A stretch of 57,581 bases of DNA, taken from Vulcanimicrobiota bacterium. GTDB taxonomy: Bacteria; Vulcanimicrobiota; JAJTBE01. The notes beneath the pieces were generated by a model. The model worked only from the letters and a program-made list of their open reading frames with translations. It was not told the DNA's origin and made no database searches. This document shows positions 42,251 through 51,307 of the stretch, piece after piece. The stretch covers positions 1-57,581 of the forward strand of contig JAIORV010000092.1 in NCBI GenBank assembly GCA_021107945.1, in the 5' to 3' direction. The number at the start of each line of letters is the position of its first letter. Within the stretch, counting starts at the first letter, position 1. The translations under genes and the position numbers were made by a program.

Positions 42251-43507
42251 ATGAAAGCAATTAATACCGGGCATTATTTTGAGCCTGTGGATGAAGAGGA
42301 AAAAATCACATATGAGCTATGGAAAAAAATTATGATTGACGCTGTAACGGAGAGGGCGTCAGACATTCACCTGGAGCCTCACAGGAGCGATTCGGCGATT
42401 CGTCTCAGGGTTGACGGCACTTTGAGGGAAATCTCAAGGCAAAGTAATGATGTGTTGAAAGCCCTGGTCAGGATTATCAAGAAAATCGGGAACTTGAATC
42501 CCGATATTGAAGCTCTGCCACAGGACGGGAAAATCATATTTAAGACGGATAAAACCGATAAAGCCGGGGACAGGGAAAAGACGTTCGACTTTCGTATTTC
42601 CACATTCCCTACGGTGTTCGGAGAGAAGATCGTGTTGAGAATTCTGGATCCCGGGAGAGTGGAATTCGCTCTGAAAGAGGGGCTTTCATACATCGGATTT
42701 TCCGAGGATAATTTGAAATTGATGGAATCGATCCTGTCGAAGCCATATGGATTGGTGATTTTTTCGGGACCCGCCGGATCGGGAAAGACTACCACTGCAT
42801 ATTCCGCCCTTGCTCACCTTGTCCGGGAAACAAAGGGGATGTGCAATATACTCTCTATCGAAGAACCTGTCGAATATATCCTGGACGGCGTAAACCAGAC
42901 CCGGGTTGATTCCGACGGCGAGTTCAACTATCTCAGCGCTATGAGGGCGATGATGAGGCAGGATCCCGATGTCGTATTCGTGGCGGAAGTGCCTGATTTT
43001 CCCAGTGCGCAAATGCTTTTACAGGCGGCGTTGACCGGTCATCTTATACTGACGCAGGTGAACAGCTCGGATGCGGCACAGTCGATCCACAGCTTTTTCG
43101 AGATGGGAGTGGAACCATACCTTATATCGATGATCCTGGAGGGCGTGGTCTCTCAGCGACTTGCAAGGATGATTTGTCCCAAATGCAAGAAAGAGATACC
43201 TGCAAGGAAGGAGCTTATCGAGAGAATAAAGGATGAAGTTGACAACCCCGAGAATATCACCCATTTTTACAGAGGAGAGGGATGTAAATACTGCAAAGAT
43301 ACCGGTTACAGAGGAAGAACAGGGATATACCAGGTAATCCCCCGCAATGATGAGTTGATTGATTTTCTCACCAGGAAACCCAATCCCGGCGAGATCAGGA
43401 ATGAGATGGATCGACTCGGCATTCCTTCTTTGAGAAAAATGGCTATACGAAAAGCTGTAGAAGGAATCATCACACTGGAGGAGGCCCTCAGGTGCACATG
43501 GATATAA
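42251..43507 (+). CDS. GspE/PilB-like type II/IV secretion ATPase
   Basis: A 418-residue ATPase, shorter than usual because it lacks the N-terminal N0/N1 region. Landmarks: ASDIHLEPH (37-44), Walker A GPAGSGKTTT (173-182), a DxxD-type Asp-box segment with LSIEEPVEY (201-209), Walker B VVFVAEVPD (241-249) and a zinc site CPKC (309-312) with CKYC near 347. In GspE/PilB the Walker B reads GEIRD; here AEVPD keeps the Glu but lacks the Arg. Such enzymes power pilus or pseudopilus assembly. No GspF, pilin or PilM-O gene is adjacent. AAAGGAGG precedes the ATG. Confidence 0.88.
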   Translation: MKAINTGHYFEPVDEEEKITYELWKKIMIDAVTERASDIHLEPHRSDSAIRLRVDGTLREISRQSNDVLKALVRIIKKIGNLNPDIEALPQDGKIIFKTDKTDKAGDREKTFDFRISTFPTVFGEKIVLRILDPGRVEFALKEGLSYIGFSEDNLKLMESILSKPYGLVIFSGPAGSGKTTTAYSALAHLVRETKGMCNILSIEEPVEYILDGVNQTRVDSDGEFNYLSAMRAMMRQDPDVVFVAEVPDFPSAQMLLQAALTGHLILTQVNSSDAAQSIHSFFEMGVEPYLISMILEGVVSQRLARMICPKCKKEIPARKELIERIKDEVDNPENITHFYRGEGCKYCKDTGYRGRTGIYQVIPRNDELIDFLTRKPNPGEIRNEMDRLGIPSLRKMAIRKAVEGIITLEEALRCTWI

Positions 43508-43828
43508 GGGGATCTTCCGGGCAACATGACAGGATTCACTCCTCATTTTGCGTAAATCCTGATCTTATTAAATCAGAGTGTTTTACAAATGACTATTTTT
43601 CTGCCCGGAGCATTTTTCAAGGAGACCTTCCAAGTTTATCATGAGTTGATTAAAAGACCCCCGGCCTTGGGAAAGGAACCGGTAAAACAGTCCATTTGGT
43701 ATCTGAAGTTGAAAAATTGATCCGGATATATTAGAATCTTCATAACTATTTATAAAGGATTTCCGAAGCATTGAAAAAACAAATTAGGAAATAAATAGAA
43801 ACCAGCAAGAATAAAGGAGGTCTTTTTG
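43508..43828. other. gap without recognisable gene before glnS
   Basis: I see no convincing ORF, terminator or T-box in these 321 nt. The glnS ribosome site AAAGGAGG (43813-43820) lies at its end. A minus-strand frame in this gap has no start-site support. Confidence 0.5.
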
Positions 43829-45526
43829 ATGATAAAAAATGAAGAAGAAACAAAATCTGTTGATTTTATAAGGGAAATTGTTAATAAAGACATGGAAAGC
43901 GAGAAATGGGGAGGGAGAGTTCATACCAGGTTTCCTCCCGAGCCTAATGGGTACCTTCATATTGGACATGCAAGGAACATATGCCTGAACTTCATCCTTG
44001 CGGATGAATACGGCGGACTTTATAACCTGCGTTTCGATGACACAAACCCCGTCAGCGAAGAAACCGAGTATGTGGAATCCATGATTAAAGATATTCACTG
44101 GCTCGGCTTCGACTGGGGAGACAGGCTTTTCTATGCCTCCAATTATTTCCCGCAGTTATATGACTTTGCCGTGGAGCTGATAAAGAGGGGCAAAGCTTAT
44201 GTCTGCGATCTCACTGAAGAAGAAATCCGCGCTACAAGAGGAACCGTAAAAGAACACGGAAAGGAAAGTCCATATCGGGTTCGTTCCATAGAGGAGAACC
44301 TGGATCTCTTCGAGCGCATGCGGGACGGTGAATTCAAGGACGGCGAGAAAACCCTGCGGGCGAAAATCGATATGACTCACCCCAATATGAAGATGAGGGA
44401 CCCCGTCATGTACCGGATTCGTCACATCACCCACCACCGCACCGGCGACAAATGGTGCATTTATCCCATGTACGATTTTACTCACTGCCTCTCCGACTCC
44501 ATAGAGGGAATCACACATTCCATATGCACCCTGGAGTTTGATGTAAACCGCCCCCTGTATGACTGGTATCTTGATCAACTGGAAGCTTATCACCCACAGC
44601 AGATTGAGGCCGCAAGGGTTAACCTGTCGCATACGATTCTCAGCAAGCGAAAGCTTCTTCAATTGGTGGAAAAGGGATTTGTAAATGGATGGAGTGACCC
44701 CCGGATGCCCACCCTGTCAGGACTTCGACGCCGTGGATATACCCCCGCTTCAATCCGGGAATTTTCGGATCGGGTCGGCGTTGGGAGATCGGAAGGCACC
44801 GCCGAGATGGCATTGCTGGAATTTTGTATTCGCCAGGAACTTAATTTCAGCGCAACCAGGGTCATGGTTGTCCTTCGACCGGTGAAACTCATCATTGATA
44901 ATTACCCGGAAGGTAAGGTTGAGATGATGGAGGCAATCAACAACCCGGAGGATCCGGAAGCAGGCACGAGAATGCTGCCTTTCTCAAAAGAGATGTATGT
45001 AGAGCTTGACGATTTCCGCGAGGATCCACCCAAAAAATGGTTCAGACTTGCTCCCGGCAAGGAAGTCAGACTTAAACACGCATACTACGTAACTGTTACC
45101 GATGTCGTAAAGGACGAGAAAACAGGTGAGATTACAGAGCTTCATTGCACCTACGACCCCGAATCAAGGGGCGGAGGCACTCCCGACATGAGAAAGGTCA
45201 GGGGAACTATTCACTGGGTATCCGCCGATCATGCCGTTGACGCCGAGGTTCGCCTTTACAACAATCTGTTTACCGTGCCGGAACCCATGGGCGAGGAAGG
45301 CGAATATACCGACTATATCAATCCGACTTCTCTCGAAGTTCTGGAAGGCTGCAAGATGGAACCGGGACTTATTAACGCAAAAACCGGGGAGAAGTTCCAG
45401 TTTATGAGAAAGGGATATTTTTGTGTAGATCCAGATTCCACAGATAAGATGAAAGTATTTAACAGGACGGTAACACTCCGCGACTCATGGGCGAAGATTG
45501 AGAAGAAACTTAAAAGGAGGCTATAA
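43829..45526 (+). CDS. glnS: glutaminyl-tRNA synthetase
   Basis: A 565-residue GlnRS of normal bacterial length. Class I motifs: [13 protein letters not shown] (HIGH at about 44-47) and ILSKRK (KMSKS variant) near 270. [23 protein letters not shown] and the beta-barrel anticodon-binding region (HYASEV-type strands) follow. It charges tRNA-Gln directly; a tRNA-Gln(UUG) gene is at 34583. The start is the ATG at 43829, since AAAGGAGG is 8 nt before it; an in-frame TTG 3 nt earlier is not needed. The stop overlaps the next ATG by one base (TAATG), and AAAAGGAGG near the end of glnS serves as the ribosome site for that next gene. Confidence 0.96.
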   Translation: MIKNEEETKSVDFIREIVNKDMESEKWGGRVHTRFPPEPNGYLHIGHARNICLNFILADEYGGLYNLRFDDTNPVSEETEYVESMIKDIHWLGFDWGDRLFYASNYFPQLYDFAVELIKRGKAYVCDLTEEEIRATRGTVKEHGKESPYRVRSIEENLDLFERMRDGEFKDGEKTLRAKIDMTHPNMKMRDPVMYRIRHITHHRTGDKWCIYPMYDFTHCLSDSIEGITHSICTLEFDVNRPLYDWYLDQLEAYHPQQIEAARVNLSHTILSKRKLLQLVEKGFVNGWSDPRMPTLSGLRRRGYTPASIREFSDRVGVGRSEGTAEMALLEFCIRQELNFSATRVMVVLRPVKLIIDNYPEGKVEMMEAINNPEDPEAGTRMLPFSKEMYVELDDFREDPPKKWFRLAPGKEVRLKHAYYVTVTDVVKDEKTGEITELHCTYDPESRGGGTPDMRKVRGTIHWVSADHAVDAEVRLYNNLFTVPEPMGEEGEYTDYINPTSLEVLEGCKMEPGLINAKTGEKFQFMRKGYFCVDPDSTDKMKVFNRTVTLRDSWAKIEKKLKRRL

Positions 45527-47340
45527 TGCACATACATCGAATTGAGATTCATAATTTCAGGTGCTTGAAGCATATAGATGTAAATGACCTAGGAGCGATG
45601 AATATCTTAATTGGTGCAAATAACTCGGGAAAAACAGCTTTTATAGAAGTTCTTCATCATGCTTTGGGTTATTCTGGAAGAAACGCTCCAACCGAAGATG
45701 ACTTTTTTGTTGATTCGAAAGCCTTCAACCCAAAAAAATCAGAACCAATTAGAGTGATTATTGAATTCAGAGAAACTCCTGACAGTCGCTTTTCTGACAA
45801 TATAAACAATGATTTTTTAGATATTATTCAATATGATGAGGATATTATTCCTGATAGATATAAAGATGAAATTGAGCCGATTAGATATATTATACTTAAG
45901 TATGAGTATAGTTTTAATAAATCAAGAAGCAGATACATAGAATCCTGGTGTTTTATCAAAAAGGATGGTTCTGAAATCATTAAGTCAAAAGTTTCAAATA
46001 GTCGTAAATCATATTTCCCCTATTTTCTTATGAAAGCTCTCAGGGATGCTTCTGACGAGGTGAAGAGGAAATATTCTAATTGGGGAAAGTTGAAATACAG
46101 TGTGGACTATTCGAACAAACAAGAAAAACTAAAGAAACTTGTCGATAGAATCAATAAACTGCTTATTAGCGATGAAAATATTTTATCAAATCTTATCAGT
46201 GAAATAATGAAAATCGGAGACTACCTTGATTTTGGTAAGGGACCAGGTGATATTTTCCTTCGGGCAATGTCTGATAGAGGTTGGGAATATCTTGATAATC
46301 TGAATGTATTTTTGAGATCACGAGACTCATTTGCATCAATACCTCTTGAGAAACATGGCATGGGTGTTCAGAATTTTGTGATTCTTTTTATTCTGAATGC
46401 ATACTTAGATATTGCTTTGCCGATAAGTATTGAGAACAAAGAAACTACCCCAATTATTGGCATTGAAGAACCGGAAGCTCATCTTCATCCACAGGCACAA
46501 AGAGCAATCTTTAGGATGTTGTCAGATATCAAGGGACAAAAATTTATAAGTACCCATTCATCACATTTTTTACGTGAATCTGACATTTACAACTTCCTTC
46601 TATTTAAAATGGATTCAGGAAAGACTCTTATTAGCAGAATTCCGAGATATAAGCCATCTTTTGATATCAAATATGGTTATCCGGATATTTGGTATAAAAA
46701 TAACCTTTTCTTAAATAATTTCGAACAAAATAAAATAAAGCGATATATGTTATATAAAAATGCTGATATATTCTTCTCAAAATTATTTATTCTTTGCGAA
46801 GGAGATAGTGAAAAAGTCTTTTTAGAGATCCTATGTGAACATATACTGGGTAAATCGCTTGCACAATTGGGAGTTTCTATCATTCCATGTGATTCCAATA
46901 CAAATTATAAACCTTTCTTAAAAATCGCTTCGAAAGAATCTTTAAATCTTCTGTGGATAATATTCTCTGATTCAGATAAAAATACAAGAAACAAAGTAGA
47001 GAATCAAGTCAGGAGTAGCGAATATGATTTTGAAAAAGTGAAAAAGGATATAATTTTTCTCTATAAAGGTCAAGATTTAGAAAAACATTATATTAGAGAA
47101 TTAGGTTCGTCATTAGTTATTAATATTTTGAGAGATTCATATATGAGAAATGATTTTGAAAAATTCCATAATAGTAAGCCAAATTCCTCTGAGGAACAGA
47201 TACTCAAAGATTTTCTGAAAAAATATAAAATTCCAGCAGCTGAAATTGTCGCTGATTATATAGTCTCCAAGAAACTTACAATTCCCAGGAAAGTCAAACA
47301 ATTGGCTAACAGAATAAATTCCAAACTAAAACTGAGATAG
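45526..47340 (+). CDS. gajA: OLD-family ATPase/TOPRIM nuclease, GajA-like (Gabija)
   Basis: A 604-residue overcoming-lysogenization-defect nuclease. The ABC ATPase N-terminus starts with IHRIEIHNFRCLKH and Walker A IGANNSGKTAF (29-39). IIGIEEPEAHLHPQAQ gives the Walker B and D-loop, and FISTHSSHFL the H-loop. The C-terminal TOPRIM domain shows LFILCEGDSEKVFLE (metal-binding Glu) and IIFSDSDKN (DxD) before a Lys-rich end. Together with the next gene this is the Gabija two-gene defence architecture: GajA nicks DNA and is held off by nucleotides. The ATG shares a base with the glnS stop, so it is translationally coupled to glnS. AT content jumps at this junction, which points to acquisition. It looks intact. 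Confidence 0.9.
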   Translation: MHIHRIEIHNFRCLKHIDVNDLGAMNILIGANNSGKTAFIEVLHHALGYSGRNAPTEDDFFVDSKAFNPKKSEPIRVIIEFRETPDSRFSDNINNDFLDIIQYDEDIIPDRYKDEIEPIRYIILKYEYSFNKSRSRYIESWCFIKKDGSEIIKSKVSNSRKSYFPYFLMKALRDASDEVKRKYSNWGKLKYSVDYSNKQEKLKKLVDRINKLLISDENILSNLISEIMKIGDYLDFGKGPGDIFLRAMSDRGWEYLDNLNVFLRSRDSFASIPLEKHGMGVQNFVILFILNAYLDIALPISIENKETTPIIGIEEPEAHLHPQAQRAIFRMLSDIKGQKFISTHSSHFLRESDIYNFLLFKMDSGKTLISRIPRYKPSFDIKYGYPDIWYKNNLFLNNFEQNKIKRYMLYKNADIFFSKLFILCEGDSEKVFLEILCEHILGKSLAQLGVSIIPCDSNTNYKPFLKIASKESLNLLWIIFSDSDKNTRNKVENQVRSSEYDFEKVKKDIIFLYKGQDLEKHYIRELGSSLVINILRDSYMRNDFEKFHNSKPNSSEEQILKDFLKKYKIPAAEIVADYIVSKKLTIPRKVKQLANRINSKLKLR

Positions 47341-47352
47341 TTGGTGATAAGT

Positions 47353-49281
47353 ATGAATGACAACATGCTAGATGGACTTAATGAACAGCAGAGAAAAGCT
47401 GCTAAACACAAAGATGGGGCATTGCTTCTTTTAGCAGGCCCCGGTTCTGGAAAAACAAAAGTCCTTACAAGAAGGATTGTATATTTGTTGTCGCAATCCA
47501 AGGAAGAAAAGTTTCATATACTCGCTCTTACATTCACGAAAAAAGCTGCGAATGAGATGAAAAAAAAAGTCCAAGCTTTGGTTGGGGATGAAATATCACG
47601 GTTATTTATCGGTACATTTCACAGCTTTTGTTGGAATGTTTTACAGACTTATGGAAATTATATCGGTCTGAAGTCTGAACTTACTGTTTATGATAAAGAT
47701 TCATCAATTCAATTAATGGATGAATGCATTAACGATTTAATTAAAGAATCAGGTGAAAACCTGGAATCGAGAGAATTTTTTAAAAACGTAAAAAGAAATA
47801 TCTCAACATATTATCATAAATTTGAACAATGGAAAAATACATTGAAACCTTACGATGAAATTTACGAAAATAAAGAAGAAATTCCGGAATTAATTTTACT
47901 TTTTAAAAAATATAACGAAACTCTTATACGAAGTGGTGCTCTTGATTATGGCGATCTTGTTTATTACACCTTACAACTTTTTCATAAGAAGAAGTTCATC
48001 CTAAGACAATACAGAACATCCTACAGATATATTTTGGTAGATGAAGGACAAGATACAAACTGGATACAATATAAATTCCTCAATATTTTTTGTGGCGAAG
48101 TTCATAAGAATGTTTTCATTGTGGCAGATGAAGATCAACTTCTCTATGAGTGGAACGGAGCGAATCTTCGATATCTATTGAATTTTGTTAAAGAGTTTAA
48201 GGCAGACAAATTTCAACTACTTGTCAATTATAGATGTCCGAATGAAATTATTGAAATTGCATCGAGCTTGATTGAGAAAAACATCATAAGAACAACGGGC
48301 AAGAAACCAATGGAGTCTCAAAAAGCAAAACCTAATTGTTGTGTTTTTTTGGAGTCTCTTAATTCTCCCGATGATGAAATAGATTTTATAACTAAGAAAA
48401 TTATTAAGATTAATGATTTTAAGAATACCTGTGTTATGGCAAGGAATCGGTATATTTTGGAACCGCTACGACAAAAATTTGAAGAAATCGGTATAGAAGT
48501 TTATATGCCAATGCGGGAGGAACTCTTTGCCACGGACGAATTTAAATCTTTAATAATCATTTTGAATTGTGTTTTTAATGAAGACAGTATAATTCATATT
48601 AGACAGTTTTATAATTATTTTAGAGCAAGCGATAATCTCAAATTAGAAGAGATGCCAATACCAACACCAAAACCAGATATGCAATCAACTGTTTTTGCGA
48701 GGGTTTTGAATTTCCTGTCAGAGAATGAAGAAACAGGAAAACCTTGGTCCATAAAGCTTATTAATCTATTGCAATCTTTTCTTTTGGATAAGAATAGCTT
48801 CTTTAAATATATCAATGAAATACTTGGATTTATCATTGGCAAGACAAAAGAAAAAGTATTATCCACAGATAGTGAAGAGAATGAATTGCTTCGCCGGGAT
48901 TATGATGTGCTTGACAAAATTATCAGAAAATACAAGAGTAAGCAAGAAGATTATACTCTTAACACCTTTTTAAGTGAAATTGCTTTATCAGGAAAAGATG
49001 AGTATTTGAGTATTAATGGTGTTTCTCTACTGACTGTGCATGCCGCAAAAGGACTTGAATATGATTATGTTTTCATAATGACTCTTAATGAAAGAGTTTT
49101 TCCTGACTATCGTGCATTGAGTAATACTCGAAAGATTGAAGAAGAGAGAAGAAGTTGCTATGTTGCAGTAACAAGGACAAAAAAGCAGCTTTATTTATCA
49201 TATACAAAATTTCGTACTACTAGATATGGGACTTGGCCACAAGAACCATCTCGTTTTCTTGAAGAGATGGGGCTACTTTGA
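47353..49281 (+). CDS. gajB: UvrD/PcrA-like helicase, GajB-like (Gabija)
   Basis: A 642-residue SF1A helicase. Motifs in order: LAGPGSGKTKV (Walker A), LTFTKKAANEM, FIGTFHSFCW, YILVDEGQDTN (Walker B, DEGQD where UvrD has DEFQD), VADEDQLLYEWNGA, LLVNYRCPNEI, LLTVHAAKGLEYDYVFI and RSCYVAVTRTKKQLYL. All helicase motifs are present. As the direct partner of the OLD nuclease it fits GajB, although it is longer than the roughly 500-residue GajB that I recall. I start at the ATG at 47353, with GGTGAT upstream and 12 nt after the gajA stop. Base composition is AT-rich like gajA. An IS4-type remnant follows on the opposite strand. Confidence 0.88.
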   Translation: MNDNMLDGLNEQQRKAAKHKDGALLLLAGPGSGKTKVLTRRIVYLLSQSKEEKFHILALTFTKKAANEMKKKVQALVGDEISRLFIGTFHSFCWNVLQTYGNYIGLKSELTVYDKDSSIQLMDECINDLIKESGENLESREFFKNVKRNISTYYHKFEQWKNTLKPYDEIYENKEEIPELILLFKKYNETLIRSGALDYGDLVYYTLQLFHKKKFILRQYRTSYRYILVDEGQDTNWIQYKFLNIFCGEVHKNVFIVADEDQLLYEWNGANLRYLLNFVKEFKADKFQLLVNYRCPNEIIEIASSLIEKNIIRTTGKKPMESQKAKPNCCVFLESLNSPDDEIDFITKKIIKINDFKNTCVMARNRYILEPLRQKFEEIGIEVYMPMREELFATDEFKSLIIILNCVFNEDSIIHIRQFYNYFRASDNLKLEEMPIPTPKPDMQSTVFARVLNFLSENEETGKPWSIKLINLLQSFLLDKNSFFKYINEILGFIIGKTKEKVLSTDSEENELLRRDYDVLDKIIRKYKSKQEDYTLNTFLSEIALSGKDEYLSINGVSLLTVHAAKGLEYDYVFIMTLNERVFPDYRALSNTRKIEEERRSCYVAVTRTKKQLYLSYTKFRTTRYGTWPQEPSRFLEEMGLL

Positions 49282-49372
49282 AAGAAAAGAAGTCTATTGG
49301 TCTGTTTGAGAATTTGTCAAATCCCGTCTTTATAAGGCCAAGAGTGTGTAATAATATATGAACTATTGCCTG

Positions 49373-49567
49373 ATTTTTTCTGAATTGATTGATACTCCGG
49401 GTGATTCCCGAGTCGAAACCCAATACCTGATTCCAGAAAAAATCGTTCATTTTGATTTTGCCCTGTCGTTGCATAAATCTCGTTTCTTTTGCCATTTGAT
49501 AGAGTATCTCATTGGGAAGGAAGGATTTTACCGTTTGATCGAAAAAGTTCTTTTTACTGGTAGCCAT
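49373..49567 (-). pseudogene. IS4-type transposase, N-terminal remnant
   Basis: About 65 codons read like the start of an IS4-family transposase: FFDQTVKSFLPNEILYQMAK, then FFWNQVLGFDSGITRSINQF. After that point the frame runs into unrelated sequence and no DDE region is present, so this is a truncated remnant. It lies about 90 nt beyond the gajB stop, on the opposite strand. No terminal repeats were found. Confidence 0.7.
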
Positions 49568-49649
49568 TATATATATCAACTCCTTAAAATGTTTTGTTTT
49601 TATACTGTATATATTGGCTACCGGTTTTCAAGCTTATGCAAGAGATAAA

Positions 49650-49848
49650 AATATTTTTTTGGCCGATCATGTATGGGATTTATCCGGGGGAACGAAAGGA
49701 AGCCACCACCCTTTACCACTCCAACCACTTCAGTGGCTTCCCAAAAGAAGGAGAATGGACGGTGTATCTTATTATCCCACCTTCGTATTTATCCTCCGTG
49801 TCCTCGGTGGTGAAAAAACATTATCAGACCCTATACCCACAAAAACAC
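49650..49848. repeat. repeat-bearing gap
   Basis: A segment near 49700-49745 has GGAAGCCACCACC and CCACTTCAGTGGCTTCCC, relating to the AGCCACTGAAGTGGCT hairpins. A TCCGTGTCCTCGGTGG segment near 49796 is an inverted cousin of the ACCACGAAG family. I see no gene here. Confidence 0.5.
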
Positions 49849-51201
49849 TCAGTTCTTCTTTATCCAACGCGCCATATCTTCAACAACTTTTTTTGACACA
49901 TTTCCGGGTTTCATATATTCTGCGGGTATGCTTTTGCCCTTTCCGGGGATAAAAAGGTGATTCAGGAGAGGATATGTAATAAAACTGACATTTTTCTTCC
50001 CTGACAGCGCATTTTTCCAGCCCCGGTAATCATCCATCGTTACCTGGTAATCTCTTTCACCCTGAATAACAAGCACAGGTCTTTTAATTTTCTTCGCCTC
50101 AACAGCGGGCTTATAGTCCCTTACATCAAGCCAGAAGCTTGCGGGCATGCCCAGGGGAAGCTCGGTTAGCGCAGTATCCTTTGTAAGACCGGGATCCTTG
50201 ACCCTGGCTATCTGCTTCTTGAGCTTTGCAAGTTCTTTCTTTTCATCATCCGATATTTTTCCGTCAAGTGAGAAAATATAATTATATTGATACCAGATAA
50301 CATCTTCAAGGGGTTTCGAGGTCCCTGCCATAATTATGAATCCGCGGGCGGAGGGAGCGGCCTCAGCAATACGGGGGATAAACATTCCGCCGAGGCTATG
50401 ACCCAGCACATATATCTTTTTAGGATCAATCTTCTTCATTTTCTTCAGAAGCTTGACGGCAAGCACAGCGTCATCAATCGTTTCTTCTTTTGATGTCAAT
50501 TTTTTCAGATTTGCAAGCAGTTTCGCGCCATGGTGCTTTGTTCTCTTTTCATACCTCAGCACTGCAACACCCGTTGAAGCAAGCCCATGGGCAAGATCCT
50601 TGAACGGTTTATTGCTCCCGACGGTTTCGTCCCTGTCATTGGGACCCGAGCCATGCACCAGCAAAATAACAGGAAAAGGTCCTTTGCCTTTTGGGATTGA
50701 GAGAGTCCCCGGCAATGCCCATTTACCTTTACCCACGGTAACTTCCTTCTCTGTAAATGCTCCGGGTTTGACATAACCAGGTGATTTATACTTTACCGCT
50801 GATTTTGTCGGCACAAACCACATGCCGGATATCAGTTTCCTGGAATCGAAAACTAGCTTCAAGTCGAAACTGTATTTTTCAAATTTCGTGGTTACAAATA
50901 CAATGTTATATTTATCCTTTTTCTCAATCCTCATTCCGGTGATTTTCTGAGCTTGTCCCACCTTGTGAATCAGTGATTCCCATACTTTTTTGAGCTTTTC
51001 CGGCGCAAACTCCTTTTTCATAACCTCATCAAAATAACCGGTGGCCGCTTTATAATTCTTTTTTTTGAGAAGCTCTATGAATCCCCTTGATTTTTTATCA
51101 AGTCCTTTGAAGTCGGCGGACTTTATCTCGCTTGCAAATACAAGAGAGGTAAAGGACAAGATGAATGCAAAAATAATGAGAATAGCAGATATTTTTTTCA
51201 T
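49849..51201 (-). CDS. exported DUF3887-type alpha/beta hydrolase
   Basis: A 450-residue protein with a signal peptide (1-23, cleavage near VFAS). Residues 35-135 look like a DUF3887 domain (NTF2-like: FIELLKKKNYKAATGYFDEV). Residues 155-450 form an alpha/beta hydrolase: oxyanion segment LVHGSGPNDRD (181-191), nucleophile elbow VLGHSLGG (Ser269), acid region VIQGERDYQV and final NHLFIPG His. The triad Ser-Asp-His is intact. The fusion occurs in secreted esterases or peptidases of bacteria. GGGG-type ribosome site lies upstream. It is on the opposite strand to its neighbours and monocistronic. Substrate unknown. Confidence 0.85.
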   Translation of the reverse strand: MKKISAILIIFAFILSFTSLVFASEIKSADFKGLDKKSRGFIELLKKKNYKAATGYFDEVMKKEFAPEKLKKVWESLIHKVGQAQKITGMRIEKKDKYNIVFVTTKFEKYSFDLKLVFDSRKLISGMWFVPTKSAVKYKSPGYVKPGAFTEKEVTVGKGKWALPGTLSIPKGKGPFPVILLVHGSGPNDRDETVGSNKPFKDLAHGLASTGVAVLRYEKRTKHHGAKLLANLKKLTSKEETIDDAVLAVKLLKKMKKIDPKKIYVLGHSLGGMFIPRIAEAAPSARGFIIMAGTSKPLEDVIWYQYNYIFSLDGKISDDEKKELAKLKKQIARVKDPGLTKDTALTELPLGMPASFWLDVRDYKPAVEAKKIKRPVLVIQGERDYQVTMDDYRGWKNALSGKKNVSFITYPLLNHLFIPGKGKSIPAEYMKPGNVSKKVVEDMARWIKKN

Positions 51202-51307
51202 GGCATTAATCCCCTTTCAATGTTTGTAATTGTTAATTTCATCAGAATTAATATTATCTCCTTTTGCTTGAGAGCGGTTAATAATTACCTGTGATCAAAA
51301 AAGGGAA

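Noticed and set aside
43583-43771. Minus-strand frame of 62 residues in the gap before glnS
   Set aside because: No Shine-Dalgarno and no recognisable domain; the gap looks noncoding.
43508-43828. T-box leader for glnS
   Set aside because: No T-box core sequence, specifier hairpin or terminator-antiterminator pair was visible.
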